A stretch of 64,000 bases of DNA from CAIWHR01 sp963713275 (lineage in GTDB: Bacteria; Pseudomonadota; Gammaproteobacteria; Burkholderiales; Casimicrobiaceae), in contig CAVQLG010000001.1 of assembly GCA_963713275.1 (NCBI GenBank), positions 35,265 to 99,264 on the forward strand. Reading direction: 5' to 3'. Made by a program: the position numbers and the translations under genes. Under the pieces are notes generated by a model. The model worked only from the letters and a program-made list of their open reading frames with translations, ran no database searches and was not told the DNA's origin. Below, piece after piece: positions 38,584 to 48,163 of the stretch (positions within the stretch are counted from its first letter, which is position 1; the number at the start of each line of letters is the position of its first letter).

Positions 38584-39636
38584 ATGCCAGCCGCCCAATC
38601 TGCGTCCACCCGCCGCTTCATCCTTCGCCGCGTGCTCCTGGCCGGCAGTGCCGCTGCGCTCGTCGCGACACCGCTTGCCGTGCCTGCCCAGCCCGCCGGG
38701 AAGACGCTGCTCAACGTGAGCTACGACGTCTCGCGCGAGTTCTACAAGGACTACAACGCCGCGTTCGCCGCCTGGTGGAAGGCTCAGGGAGGCGGGGCGC
38801 TGATGCTCAACCAGTCCCACGGTGGCAGCAGCCGCCAGGCGCGCTCGGTCACCGAGGGGCTCGAGGCCGACGTCATCACGATGAACCAGGCGAACGACAT
38901 CGACATCCTCTATGAGCGCGGCCAGTTCGTCCCCGCCGACTGGGCGAAGCGCTTCCCCGACAACAGCGCGCCGACGACGTCGGTGTCGGTCATCCTGGTG
39001 CGCAAGGGGAACCCGCAGAGGATCCGCGACTGGAGCGACCTCGGCCGGGCCGGCGTGTCGGTCATCATCCCCAATCCTAAGACCTCCGGCAACGGCCGCT
39101 ACACCTACCTTGCCGCCTGGGGTGCGGCGCAGAAGGCCGGCGCGACGCCGGCCGCGGCGCAGGCGCAGGTCGAGAAGATCTTCGCCAACGTCCCGATTCT
39201 GGACGGCGGCGGCCGCGGTGCCACGACCACCTTCGCCCAACGCCAGATCGGCGACGCGCTGGTCACCTTCGAAAGCGAAGTGCCGCTCATCAAGCGCGAA
39301 TTCGGCGGCGATTACGAGGTCGTCTACCCAACCTGGACGGTCCTCGCCGAGAACCCGGTGTCGGTGGTCGACAAGGTCGTCGACAAGAGGGGCACGCGCA
39401 AGGAGGCCGAGGCCTATCTCAAGTACCTGTGGTCCGACGAGGGCCAGGAGATCGCCGCGAAGCACCACCTGCGGCCGCGCAGCGCCAAGGTGCTCGCGAA
39501 GTACGCCGCCGAGTTCCCGAAGGTGCAGGCGTTCACCGTCGACGAGGTCTTCGGCGGCTGGAAGAAGGCGCAGAAGGACCACTTCGACGACGGCGGCCTG
39601 TACGACCAGGTGATCGCGCGCGCGAAGAAGTCCTAG
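38584..39636 (+). CDS. sbp: Periplasmic sulfate-binding protein, second copy
   Basis: The 350-residue precursor has an Arg-rich N-terminus and hydrophobic signal (RRFILRRVLLAGSAAALVA) ending near VPAQPAG. The mature part follows the Sbp pattern: LLNVSYDVSREFYKDYN, LNQSHGGSSRQARSV, NPKTSGNGRYTYLAAWG, VYPTWTVLAENPVSVVDKVVD. It is related to, but clearly distinct from, the Sbp encoded at 14.6 kb. It leads the sulfate permease operon cysTWA. ATG 38584 fits the signal peptide best. Confidence 0.92.
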   Translation: MPAAQSASTRRFILRRVLLAGSAAALVATPLAVPAQPAGKTLLNVSYDVSREFYKDYNAAFAAWWKAQGGGALMLNQSHGGSSRQARSVTEGLEADVITMNQANDIDILYERGQFVPADWAKRFPDNSAPTTSVSVILVRKGNPQRIRDWSDLGRAGVSVIIPNPKTSGNGRYTYLAAWGAAQKAGATPAAAQAQVEKIFANVPILDGGGRGATTTFAQRQIGDALVTFESEVPLIKREFGGDYEVVYPTWTVLAENPVSVVDKVVDKRGTRKEAEAYLKYLWSDEGQEIAAKHHLRPRSAKVLAKYAAEFPKVQAFTVDEVFGGWKKAQKDHFDDGGLYDQVIARAKKS

Positions 39637-39645
39637 GAGCAGCCG

Positions 39646-40485
39646 GTGTTCCTGTCGCGCACCCTGTTGAAGCGGCACAGCGTGCTGCCGGGCTTCGATC
39701 TCGCGCTCGGCTTCACGCTCACCTACCTGTCGCTGATCGTGCTGATCCCGCTCGCCGCCGTCTTCCTCAAGACGGCGACGATGACCTGGACGGCGTTCAG
39801 CGACGCGGTGTCGACGCCGCGGGTGCTGGCGTCGTATCGGCTGACGTTCGGCGCGTCGTTCGGCGCGGCCCTCCTCAACGCCTGCTTCGGCCTCGTCGTC
39901 GCCTGGGTGCTCGTGCGCTACCGGTTTCCCGCCAAGCGCGTCGTCGACGCGCTGGTCGACCTGCCGTTCGCGCTCCCGACCGCAGTGGCCGGCATCGCGC
40001 TGACCGCGCTGTACGCGACCAACGGCTGGATCGGCAGCCTGCTCCCGTTCAAGGTCAGCTTCACGCCGCTCGGCGTGTTCGTGGCCCTCACGTTCATCGG
40101 CCTGCCGTTCGTCGTGCGCACGCTGCAGCCGGTGCTGGAGGATCTGCACAAGGAGCTGGAGGAGGCCGCGGCGACCCTCGGCGCGTCGCGCTGGCAGACC
40201 TTCCGCCTGGTGATCTTCCCGATCCTCTCGCCGGCGCTGCTCACCGGTTTCGCGCTCGCGTTCGCGCGCGCGCTGGGCGAGTACGGGTCGGTGATCTTCA
40301 TCGCCGGCAACATGCCGATGGTAAGCGAGATCGCCCCGCTGATCATCATCACCAAGCTGGAGCAGTACGACTACGCCGGCGCGACGGCGATCGCGGTCGT
40401 GCTTCTCGCCGCGTCGTTCGTGCTGCTGCTCGCGATCAACGCGCTGCAGGCCTGGGGACGCGCGCGCCGCGGGGGCGTGCGATGA
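39646..40485 (+). CDS. cysT: Sulfate ABC transporter permease CysT
   Basis: A 279-residue permease starting with GTG, 9 bases behind sbp. It has about six membrane helices, with VLPGFDLALGFTLTYLSLIVLIPLAAVF at the start (abbreviated LGFTLTYLSLIVLIPLA). The family blocks are DLPFALPTAVAGIAL and the coupling loop EAAATLGASRWQTFRLVIFP. RALGEYGSVIFIAGNMPMVSEIAPL is the CysT/CysU hallmark near the C-terminus. It forms the sulfate channel together with CysW. Confidence 0.93.
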   Translation: MFLSRTLLKRHSVLPGFDLALGFTLTYLSLIVLIPLAAVFLKTATMTWTAFSDAVSTPRVLASYRLTFGASFGAALLNACFGLVVAWVLVRYRFPAKRVVDALVDLPFALPTAVAGIALTALYATNGWIGSLLPFKVSFTPLGVFVALTFIGLPFVVRTLQPVLEDLHKELEEAAATLGASRWQTFRLVIFPILSPALLTGFALAFARALGEYGSVIFIAGNMPMVSEIAPLIIITKLEQYDYAGATAIAVVLLAASFVLLLAINALQAWGRARRGGVR

Positions 40486-41400
40486 CGACCGGTGCTGCGG
40501 CGACCGCGCTGCCGTTGCCCGCGGGCGCTGCGGCGACGAGCGCGCCGCCGGACGGCGCGCGCGGCGACGACCGAGCCGGCGTGGGTTCGCCGGACGCTGA
40601 TCGGCCTGGCGCTCGCGTTCCTGACGCTGTTCCTCTTCCTGCCGCTCGCGATCGTCTTCGCCGAGGCGTTCAAGAAGGGGGTCGACACCTATCTCGCGGC
40701 GATCACCGAGCCGTACGCGCAGGACGCCATCAAGATGACGCTCATCGCAGCCGGCATCTCGGTGCCGCTCAACCTCGTGTTCGGCGTCGCCGCCGCCTGG
40801 TGCATCGCCAAGTTCGACTTCCGCGGCAAGAACGTGCTGCTCACGCTCGTCGACCTCCCCTTCTCGGTGAGCCCCGTGATCGCGGGCCTCATCTACGTGC
40901 TGGTGTTCGGGCTGCAGGGCTGGTTCGGCGAGTGGCTGCGCGACCACGACCTCAAGGTGATCTTCGCCGTGCCCGGCATCGTGCTCGCCACGGTGTTCGT
41001 CACCTTTCCGTTCGTCGCCCGCGAGTTGATCCCGCTGATGCAGGCGCAGGGGATCGAGCAGGAGGAGTCGGCCCGCGTGCTGGGCGCCTCGGGCTGGCAG
41101 ATCTTCCGCCGCGTGACGCTGCCGAACGTCAAGTGGGCGCTCCTGTACGGGGTGATCCTGTGCAACGCGCGGGCGATGGGCGAGTTCGGCGCGGTCAGCG
41201 TGGTCTCCGGGCACATCCGCGGGCAGACCAACACCATGCCGCTGCACATCGAGATCCTCTACAACGAGTACCAGTTCGCCGCCGCGTTCGCCGTCGCGTC
41301 GCTGCTGGCCGGCCTCGCGCTCGTCACCCTGGTGCTGAAGTACCTCGTCGAGCAGCGCGTGAAGGCGGGGCAGTCCGTCGCGGGCGGGCGTAACGAGTGA
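40482..41400 (+). CDS. cysW: Sulfate ABC transporter permease CysW (one frameshift)
   Basis: The ATG overlaps the cysT stop (ATGA). The first 27 or so codons are Ala/Thr-rich; a slip in a GC repeat near 40.56 kb then moves the reading to the frame that contains TEPAWVRRTLIGLALAFLTLFLFLPL, DLPFSVSPVIAGLIYVLVFG, VFVTFPFVARELIPLM, EEESARVLGASGWQIF-like coupling loop (EESARVLGASGWQIF) and FGAVSVVSGHIRGQTNTMPL. These are CysW signatures. Without the slip the protein would be about 305 residues. Confidence 0.9.
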
Positions 41401-41423
41401 ACCGAACCCCGGGGCAAGCAGCC

Positions 41424-42473
41424 ATGAGCATCGAAGTCCGAAACCTCAACAAGCGCTTCGGCGAAACCGTCGTCTGCGACAACCTCGACCTCGACATCCC
41501 GGCAGGCGAGCTCGTCGCCCTGCTGGGGCCCTCGGGCTCCGGCAAGACGACGCTCCTGCGGATCATCGCCGGGCTCGAAGTGCCGGACTCCGGAACGGTG
41601 CACTTCCACGGCGAGGACGCGACGCACACCGACGTGCGGCAGCGGCAAGTCGGGTTCGTGTTCCAGCACTACGCGCTCTTCACCCACATGACGATCTTCG
41701 AGAACGTGGCGTTCGGCCTGCGCGTGCGGCCGCGGGCGACGCGCCCCTCGGACAAGGCGATCCGGGCGAAAGTGACCGAGCTCCTCAAGCTGGTCCAGCT
41801 CGACTGGCTCGGCGAGCGCTATCCGCACCAGCTCTCCGGCGGGCAGCGGCAGCGGATCGCGCTTGCGCGGGCGCTCGCCGTCGAGCCGAAAGTGCTGCTG
41901 CTCGACGAGCCGTTCGGCGCGCTGGACGCGAAGGTCAGGAAGGAGCTGCGGCGCTGGCTGCGGCGGCTGCACGACGAGGTACACGTCACCAGCGTGTTCG
42001 TGACGCACGACCAGGACGAGGCGATGGAGGTCGCCGACCGGATCGTCGTGATGAACGAAGGGCGGATCGAGCAGGAGGGCGCGCCCGACGAGGTCTACGA
42101 CCATCCCGCGAGCCCGTTCGTGCTGCAGTTCCTGGGCGATGTCAACCTCTTCCACGGCCGTTTCGGCCACGCGCCAGGCGCGCCGGACGGCGCGGTCAGC
42201 TACGTGCGGCCGCACGAGCTGCAGATCGTCGCGACGGCCGAGCCGGGCTCGGTGCCGGTGACGCTCGCGCAGGCGCTCACCGTGGGTCCGAACACCCGGC
42301 TGGAGTTCAAGCGTCTGGACGAGGAGGGCTACGCCGACGTCGAGCTGCCGCGCGCCGAGTACGTGGCGCTGCGCTCGCGGCTCGGGCTCGAGCCGGGGCG
42401 GGTCGTTCACTTGCGGCCGCGGCGGGTCACGCGGTTTGGCGAAGAACTCGCCGATCCGGCGGCGCTGATCTGA
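41424..42473 (+). CDS. cysA: Sulfate ABC transporter ATP-binding protein CysA
   Basis: The 349-residue ATPase contains SIEVRNLNKRFG, Walker A GPSGSGKTT, FVFQHYALFTHMTIFENVAFGLRVRPR (abbreviated FQHYALFTHMTIFENVAFG), signature LSGGQRQRIALARALA, Walker B VLLLDEPFGALDAKVRKELR, VFVTHDQDEAMEVADRIVVM, and a TOBE-like C-terminal domain with VRPHELQI. A GTG at 41397 overlaps the cysW stop and is an alternative start, but MSIEVRN at 41424 matches the family N-terminus. It is convergent with cysB, with 10 bases between stops. Confidence 0.94.
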   Translation: MSIEVRNLNKRFGETVVCDNLDLDIPAGELVALLGPSGSGKTTLLRIIAGLEVPDSGTVHFHGEDATHTDVRQRQVGFVFQHYALFTHMTIFENVAFGLRVRPRATRPSDKAIRAKVTELLKLVQLDWLGERYPHQLSGGQRQRIALARALAVEPKVLLLDEPFGALDAKVRKELRRWLRRLHDEVHVTSVFVTHDQDEAMEVADRIVVMNEGRIEQEGAPDEVYDHPASPFVLQFLGDVNLFHGRFGHAPGAPDGAVSYVRPHELQIVATAEPGSVPVTLAQALTVGPNTRLEFKRLDEEGYADVELPRAEYVALRSRLGLEPGRVVHLRPRRVTRFGEELADPAALI

Positions 42474-42483
42474 CCCGGCCGGA

Positions 42484-43455
42484 TCACTCGGCGACGGTCT
42501 CGCCCGCCAGCGCGCGGACAACCCTGTCGCGGGTCAACGTCGGCGCGAACGCCTCGATGAACACGTACGCGTAGCCGCGCAGCCACGTGCCGCGGCGGAT
42601 CGCGAGCCGGGTGAGATTGACTTCGAACAGGTGCCGCGCGTCGAGCGCGCGCAGGTTGCGGTCCCGCTCCGGGTCGAAGGCGATGGCAGCGATGATGCCG
42701 ACCCCCATCCCCAGCTCGACGTAGGTCTTGATGACGTCGGCGTCCATCGCCGTCAGCACGATGCCGGGTTTCAACCCGGCGCGCGCGAACGCCTCGTCGA
42801 TGTGCGTGCGCCCGGTGTAGCCCAGCTCGTAGGTGATGATCGGGTGCCGCGCGAGTTCGGCGAGCGTCAGCGGCCCTTCGAGCCGCAGCAGCTCGTGGTC
42901 GGGAGGGACCAGCACGCTGTGCGTCCAGCGGTAGCACGGCAGCGCCAGCAACTGCTCATACTGTGCGAGCGCCTCGGTCGCGACCCCGATGTCCGCCTCG
43001 CCGCAGAGCAGCATCTCGGCGATCTGCCGCGGCGAGCCCTGGTGCAGGTTCAGCGTCACCTTCGGGTAGAGCGCGCGGAAGTCGTGGACGACCTGCGGCA
43101 GCGCGTAGCGCGCCTGCGAGTGCGTGGCGGCGATCGCGAGGCGGCCGGTGTCCTGCGACGCGAAGTCCTCGCCGGCGCGTTTCAGGTTCTCGGCGTCCTG
43201 CAGCAGCCGCTCGACGATCGGCAGGACCGTCTCCCCCGGCGGCGTGAGTCCGGTCAGCCGCTTGCCGGCGCGGACGAAGATCTCGACGCCGAGCTCGTCC
43301 TCGAGCTCGCGGATCTGGCGGCTGATCCCCGGCTGCGACGTGTGCAGGACTTCCGCGACGGTGGTCAGGTTGAAGCCCGTTCGGGCCGTTTCGCGCACCG
43401 CGCGCAGTTGCTGGAAATTCACGATCGGTGGAAGCGAGGGCGCCGCGGTGGACAT
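42484..43455 (-). CDS. cysB: LysR-type regulator of sulfur assimilation, CysB family
   Basis: A 323-residue LysR protein with the winged HTH NFQQLRAVRETARTGFNLTTVAEVLHTSQPGISRQIRELEDELG (abbreviated NFQQLRAVRETA, TSQPGISRQIRELE). This NFQQL...SQPG pattern is typical of CysB/Cbl/SsuR. The effector domain has ATHSQARYALP, the family's inducer-site TTHTQARY variant, and HQGSPRQIAEML. It controls sulfate and sulfonate genes in response to O-acetylserine or APS. It could be CysB or the paralogue SsuR/Cbl; the link to cysTWA favours CysB. It is the obvious candidate regulator for the operators listed here. Confidence 0.9.
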   Translation of the reverse strand: MSTAAPSLPPIVNFQQLRAVRETARTGFNLTTVAEVLHTSQPGISRQIRELEDELGVEIFVRAGKRLTGLTPPGETVLPIVERLLQDAENLKRAGEDFASQDTGRLAIAATHSQARYALPQVVHDFRALYPKVTLNLHQGSPRQIAEMLLCGEADIGVATEALAQYEQLLALPCYRWTHSVLVPPDHELLRLEGPLTLAELARHPIITYELGYTGRTHIDEAFARAGLKPGIVLTAMDADVIKTYVELGMGVGIIAAIAFDPERDRNLRALDARHLFEVNLTRLAIRRGTWLRGYAYVFIEAFAPTLTRDRVVRALAGETVAE

Positions 43456-44101
43456 CGATCGGTCGATGATCTCCGATAACGCTTATGCGCGCAATGACGT
43501 ATTGCGTCTAAGAGTATTCTTGAATCGCATATCCGGAATGCCACCCTGGCGCTGTTGGCGCGCCCCGAACAGCACTCGAAGCGTGCCGGCGTTCGGCCTG
43601 CTCCGGGCCGGACCTGCGGCGCCTGTGGCGTCGACCGCCGGGCTCGGGCCCTGTATGTGGCCGGGCGCCGAAGGCGGCGCCGCTCGGACTTCCTGCGCGG
43701 CCCCGGCGCCGGTCGCGCGCGGATCCATGGACGAAACAGCACGCCTTCGCCCGCGCCGAGGCAGCGTCGTGACCCCGGCCGGCCCAGGGGGGATGACCGC
43801 AGCCCAAGGCCGGCGCCGACAGCGATGCGACCCCGATGCTGCACCGCAGCGGTCCCGCGCGTGCGATAATCCGGTCGAATTACCGCGATCGGCGAGGCAG
43901 CAATTCGCGCAGGCCCGCGCGCCCGACCGACCGCAGACCAGCGACGTTGACCCCGGCCGGGGCCGGCGCTCGAATGAAGCCATTGCCGATGCCCGAGCTT
44001 CACTCCGTTGCCGGCCGCGAGGCCGAACGCAGCGACTGTCTTCGGCGCGGGCGGCACCCGCTCCCGTCGGTGAACACATGCGGCAGGGAAGGAACCCCGA
44101 G
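43456..44101. other. Intergenic region between cysB and glgB
   Basis: A 646-base gap between divergent genes. It begins with an AT-richer stretch (43470-43540) that should contain the cysB promoter and includes ATAACGCTTATGC (43476-43488), a dyad made from the same ATAAC and TTATGC words as the operators. The rest is GC-rich with no supported gene, although the glgB frame stays open through it. Confidence 0.45.
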
Positions 44102-46057
44102 ATGACCCAGATCAAAGCGGATGCAGCGTCCGCCGTCGGCACGCTCACGTCGGATTCGTACGGCGCACCGCTCACCGAGCAAGACATCTACCTGTTTCGC
44201 GAGGGCAGCCACACCCGTCTGTATCGGAAGATGGGTGCGCATCCGGGCCTCGCGGGGGGTGTCGCGGGCACCCGCTTTGCCGTCTGGGCGCCGAACGCCG
44301 CCACGGTGAGCGTCGTCGGCGACTTCAACGGCTGGAACCGTGCGGCGCACCGACTGCAGGCGCGACCCGATGCGTCAGGGGTCTGGGAGGGATTCGTCGC
44401 CGGGGCCGCACCGGGCATGCTCTACAAGTACCACATCGTGTCGCGGGTGAACGGCTACGAGGTGCAGAAGGCGGACCCCTTCGCGTTCGCGGCCGAAATG
44501 CCGCCGGGCACGGCGTCGCGCATCGTCGCGATCGACTATGCCTGGACCGACGACGACTGGATGCAGCGGCGGCGCGACGTCAACGCGCTGCACGCGCCGA
44601 TCTCGATCTACGAATTCCATCCCGGCTCGTGGCGGCGCGTGCCCACGGACGGCAACCGCGCGCTGTCCTACCGCGAGATGGCGCCGCAAGTGGCCGAGTA
44701 CGTCCGCGACCTCGGGTTCACCCACGTCGAGCTCACGCCGATCACCGAGCACCCCTTCTACGGGTCCTGGGGCTACCAGACGACCGCGTATTTCGCACCC
44801 ACTGCGCGCTACGGCGACCCCGAGGACTTCATGTATTTCGTCGACTACCTGCACCAGCAGGGAATCGGCGTGATCCTCGACTGGGTGCCGTCGCATTTCC
44901 CCGGCGACCAGCACGGACTGCACTTCTTCGACGGCACGTACCTGTTCGAGCACGCCGATCCGAAGCGCGGCTTCCATCCCGAATGGAACAGCTACATCTT
45001 CAACTACGGACGCAACGAGGTGCGGGCGTTCCTGCTCAGCAGCGCGCTCTTCTGGCTGGATCGCTACCACGCCGACGGCCTGCGCGTCGACGGCGTCGCG
45101 TCGATGCTCTACCTCGACTACGCGCGCAAGGAAGGGGAGTGGGAGCCCAACCAGTACGGCGGCAAGGAGGATATCGACGCCGTTCGCTTCCTGCGCGCGC
45201 TGAACGAGGCGATCTACCGCGATCATCCCGACGTGCAGTCGATCGCCGAGGAGTCGACCGACTGGCCGATGGTTTCGCGGCCCACGTACGTCGGCGGGCT
45301 CGGGTTCGGCATGAAGTGGAACATGGGCTGGATGCACGACACGCTCGAGTACTTCAAGGAGGATCCGGTCTTCCGCAAGTACCATCACGACGAACTCACC
45401 TTCAGCCTCTGGTACGCGTTCACCGAGAACTTCCTGCTGCCGCTGTCGCACGACGAGGTGAGCAACGGCAAGGGGTCGCTGCTCAGCCGGATGCCCGGCG
45501 ACGCGTGGCAGCAGCTCGCCAACCTGCGCCTGCTGTACGGCTACATGTGGGGCCATCCGGGCAAGAAGCTGCTGTTCATGGGGGGCGAGTTCGGCCAGCG
45601 CGGCGAGTGGTCGCACGACGGCTGCCTCGACTGGGAGGCGCTCCACCGCCCCGAGCACGGCGGCATCTACGGCTGGGTGCGCGACCTCAACGCGTGCTAC
45701 CGCCGTGAAGCGGCGCTGCACGAGGTCGACTTCCAGCAACAAGGGTTCGAATGGGTCGACTGCCGCGACGCCGAGGACAGCGTCATCTCGTTCCTGCGCC
45801 GCGGGTCCACGACGCGGGACGTCGTCCTCGTCGTCGCCAACTTCACCCCCGTTCCGCGGCTCAACTATCGCGTCGGCGTACCGCTGGGCGGCTACTGGCA
45901 GGAGTTGCTGAACAGCGACGCGCCGATCTACGGTGGCACCGGCGTCGGCAACTTCGGCGGCATGAACGCCACCCCGGTCGCCGCGCACGGCAAGTACCAC
46001 TCGCTGCTGCTCAATGTCCCGCCCCTGGGCGTCGTGTTCCTCAAGTGCACGGGCTGA
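44102..46057 (+). CDS. glgB: 1,4-alpha-glucan branching enzyme
   Basis: A 651-residue GH13 branching enzyme. An N-terminal CBM48-type module (FAVWAPNAATVSVVGDFNGWN) precedes the barrel. Catalytic regions: ELTPITEHPFYGSWGYQ, GLRVDGVASMLYLDY with the nucleophile Asp, IAEESTDWP with the acid/base Glu, and LPLSHDEV with the transition-state Asp. The C-terminal beta domain ends LPPLGVVFLK-like (VPPLGVVFLKCTG). ATG 44102 has AAGGAAC close upstream; the longer open frame upstream has no homology. It starts a glycogen/trehalose operon with glgE and treZ. Confidence 0.94.
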   Translation: MTQIKADAASAVGTLTSDSYGAPLTEQDIYLFREGSHTRLYRKMGAHPGLAGGVAGTRFAVWAPNAATVSVVGDFNGWNRAAHRLQARPDASGVWEGFVAGAAPGMLYKYHIVSRVNGYEVQKADPFAFAAEMPPGTASRIVAIDYAWTDDDWMQRRRDVNALHAPISIYEFHPGSWRRVPTDGNRALSYREMAPQVAEYVRDLGFTHVELTPITEHPFYGSWGYQTTAYFAPTARYGDPEDFMYFVDYLHQQGIGVILDWVPSHFPGDQHGLHFFDGTYLFEHADPKRGFHPEWNSYIFNYGRNEVRAFLLSSALFWLDRYHADGLRVDGVASMLYLDYARKEGEWEPNQYGGKEDIDAVRFLRALNEAIYRDHPDVQSIAEESTDWPMVSRPTYVGGLGFGMKWNMGWMHDTLEYFKEDPVFRKYHHDELTFSLWYAFTENFLLPLSHDEVSNGKGSLLSRMPGDAWQQLANLRLLYGYMWGHPGKKLLFMGGEFGQRGEWSHDGCLDWEALHRPEHGGIYGWVRDLNACYRREAALHEVDFQQQGFEWVDCRDAEDSVISFLRRGSTTRDVVLVVANFTPVPRLNYRVGVPLGGYWQELLNSDAPIYGGTGVGNFGGMNATPVAAHGKYHSLLLNVPPLGVVFLKCTG

Positions 46058-46136
46058 CGGCGCGCCGGGACTACGGGCGAGAACCCGAGGGGCGGGGGCT
46101 GCGCAGCGGGCCGCATCGGACATCGAAGAGGGAGAC

Positions 46137-48132
46137 ATGGCAAAGACAAACATCGCCAACGGCCGCGGCCGCGTCGTCATCGACCGCGTGCGGCCCTGTG
46201 TCGACGGCGGACGGTTCCCGATCAAGCGCACGGTCGGCGAGAAGGTCGCGGTCGACGCCGACGTGTTCGCCGACGGTCACGACGTCATCCGCTGCGTGCT
46301 CCTGCACCGGAAGTCGGCGGCGGAGCCGTGGCGCGAAGTGCCGATGCGACCGGCGCCGAACGATCTGTGGCAGGCGTCTTTCACCGTCGAGGAGGTCGGC
46401 CGGCACGCGTACACCGTCATGGCCTGGGTCGACCGCTTCTTCACGTGGCGGCACGATCTCGGGCGCCGCACCGACCGCGCCGACATCGCGATCGCGCTCA
46501 AGATCGGGGCCGAACTCGCGCTCGAGACCGCGAAGCGGACCAAGGGCGCGGTCGCGACGCGGCTGAAGCAGTTCGCCGACGCGCTCGGCAAGGCCAGTCC
46601 CGAGCAGGGCAAGACGATCGGCGCCGACCCGGAGTTCGGCGAACTGATGGCGCAGCACTCCGAGCGCCGCTTTGCCGTCACGCACGCCCCGGTGTTCGAA
46701 GTCGTCGTCGACCGCGTGCGCGGGCGCTACAGCACCTGGTACGAGATGTTCCCGCGCTCCTGCGTTCCCGAAGGCGGCAGCCACGGCACGTTCGCCGAAG
46801 CCGAGAAGCGCCTGCCCTACATCGCCGAGCATGGGCTTCGACGTACTCTACCTGCCGCCGATCCACCCGATCGGCACCACGTTCCGCAAAGGCCGCAACA
46901 ACGCGCTGGTGGCAAAGCCGGGAGAGCCGGGCAGCCCGTGGGCGATCGGCGCGCCGGAAGGCGGCCACAAGGCGGTCCATCCGGAGCTGGGCGGACTCTC
47001 GGAGTTCTGGCACTTCGTCGCCGCGGCGAAGGAGCACGGGATCGACATCGCGCTCGACATCGCGTTCCAGTGCGCGCCCGACCACCCCTACGTCGCCGAG
47101 CATCCGAGCTGGTTCCGCTGGCGGCCCGACGGCACCGTGCAATACGCGGAGAACCCGCCGAAGAAGTACCAGGACATCTATCCGTTCGACTTCGAGTCCG
47201 ACGACTGGGAAGCGCTGTGGGAGGAGCTCAAGAGCATCTTCACCTACTGGATCGCGCAGGGCGTGACGATCTTTCGCGTCGACAACCCGCACACCAAGCC
47301 GTTCCCGATGTGGGAGTGGCTGATCGGGGAAGTGAAGCGCGAGCATCCGGGGACGATCTTCCTGGCCGAGGCCTTTACCCGGCCGAAGATCATGCACCGG
47401 CTGGCGAAGCTCGGCTACACGCAGTCCTACACCTATTTCGCGTGGCGCAACACCAAACACGAGATCACCGAGTACTTCACCGAGCTCGCGCTCGCGGAGT
47501 CGCGGGAATACTTCCGGCCCAACGCCTGGCCGAACACGCCCGACATCCTGACCGAGTTCCTGCAGTACGGGGGCCGCCCCGCGTTCATGCTGCGCGTCGC
47601 GCTTGCCGCGACGCTGGCCGCAAGCTACGGCATCTACGGCCCCGCGTACGAGTTGATCGAGAACGTGCCGCGCGACCCCGGCAGCGAGGAGTTTCGCGAT
47701 TCCGAGAAGTACCAGCTGCGCCAGTGGGATCTCGGCCGGGCCGACAGCCTCGCCCGCTACATCGCCCGGCTGAACGAGATCCGCCGCGAGAACGTCGCGC
47801 TGCAGTCGGACTGGGGTCTGCGTTTCCACCGCGTCGACAACGAGGCGATCATCTGCTACAGCAAGTCGAACGAGGATCTGTCGAACATCGTGCTCGTGGT
47901 CGCCAATCTCGACCCGCACCACACGCAGTCGGGCTGGGTCACGCTCTCGCTGCCGGGCCTGGCGCTCGACGACGACAAGCCGTTCCAGGTGCACGACCTC
48001 CTGTCGGAGGCGCGCTACCTCTGGCACGGCCCGCGCAATTTCGTGATGCTGGACCCGCTGATCTCGCCGGTGCACGTGTTCCGGCTGCGGCGCAAGGTGC
48101 GCACCGAGCACGACTTCGACTACTTCCTGTAG
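46137..48132 (+). CDS. glgE: Alpha-1,4-glucan:maltose-1-phosphate maltosyltransferase (one frameshift)
   Basis: GlgE extends alpha-glucans with maltose 1-phosphate. The N-terminal domain (RGRVVIDRVRPCVDGGRFPIKR, given here as VIDRVRPCVDGGRFPIKR, then YSTWYEMFPRS) is in one frame. After a slip near 46.83 kb the barrel continues: LYLPPIHPIGTTFRKGRNN-type block, FQCAPDHPYV, HPSWFRWRPDGTVQYAENPPKKY (abbreviated WFRWRPDGT and AENPPKKYQDI), nucleophile Asp in IFRVDNPHTKPF, and the acid Glu in FLAEAFTRPK. The total of about 664 residues matches the family. It lies 79 bases behind glgB. Confidence 0.92.
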
Positions 48133-48163
48133 CGCGGCGGGAGCGCCACGCGCGAGGGCCGCG

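Noticed and set aside
38536..41247. 903-residue open frame on the minus strand opposite sbp-cysTW
   Set aside because: Arg/Glu/His/Asp-rich composition without motifs; it is the antisense shadow of intact transport genes in high-GC DNA.
43124..44101. Long in-frame extension upstream of glgB
   Set aside because: The extension overlaps cysB and has no homology-like content; the enzyme start fits ATG 44102 with a ribosome site.
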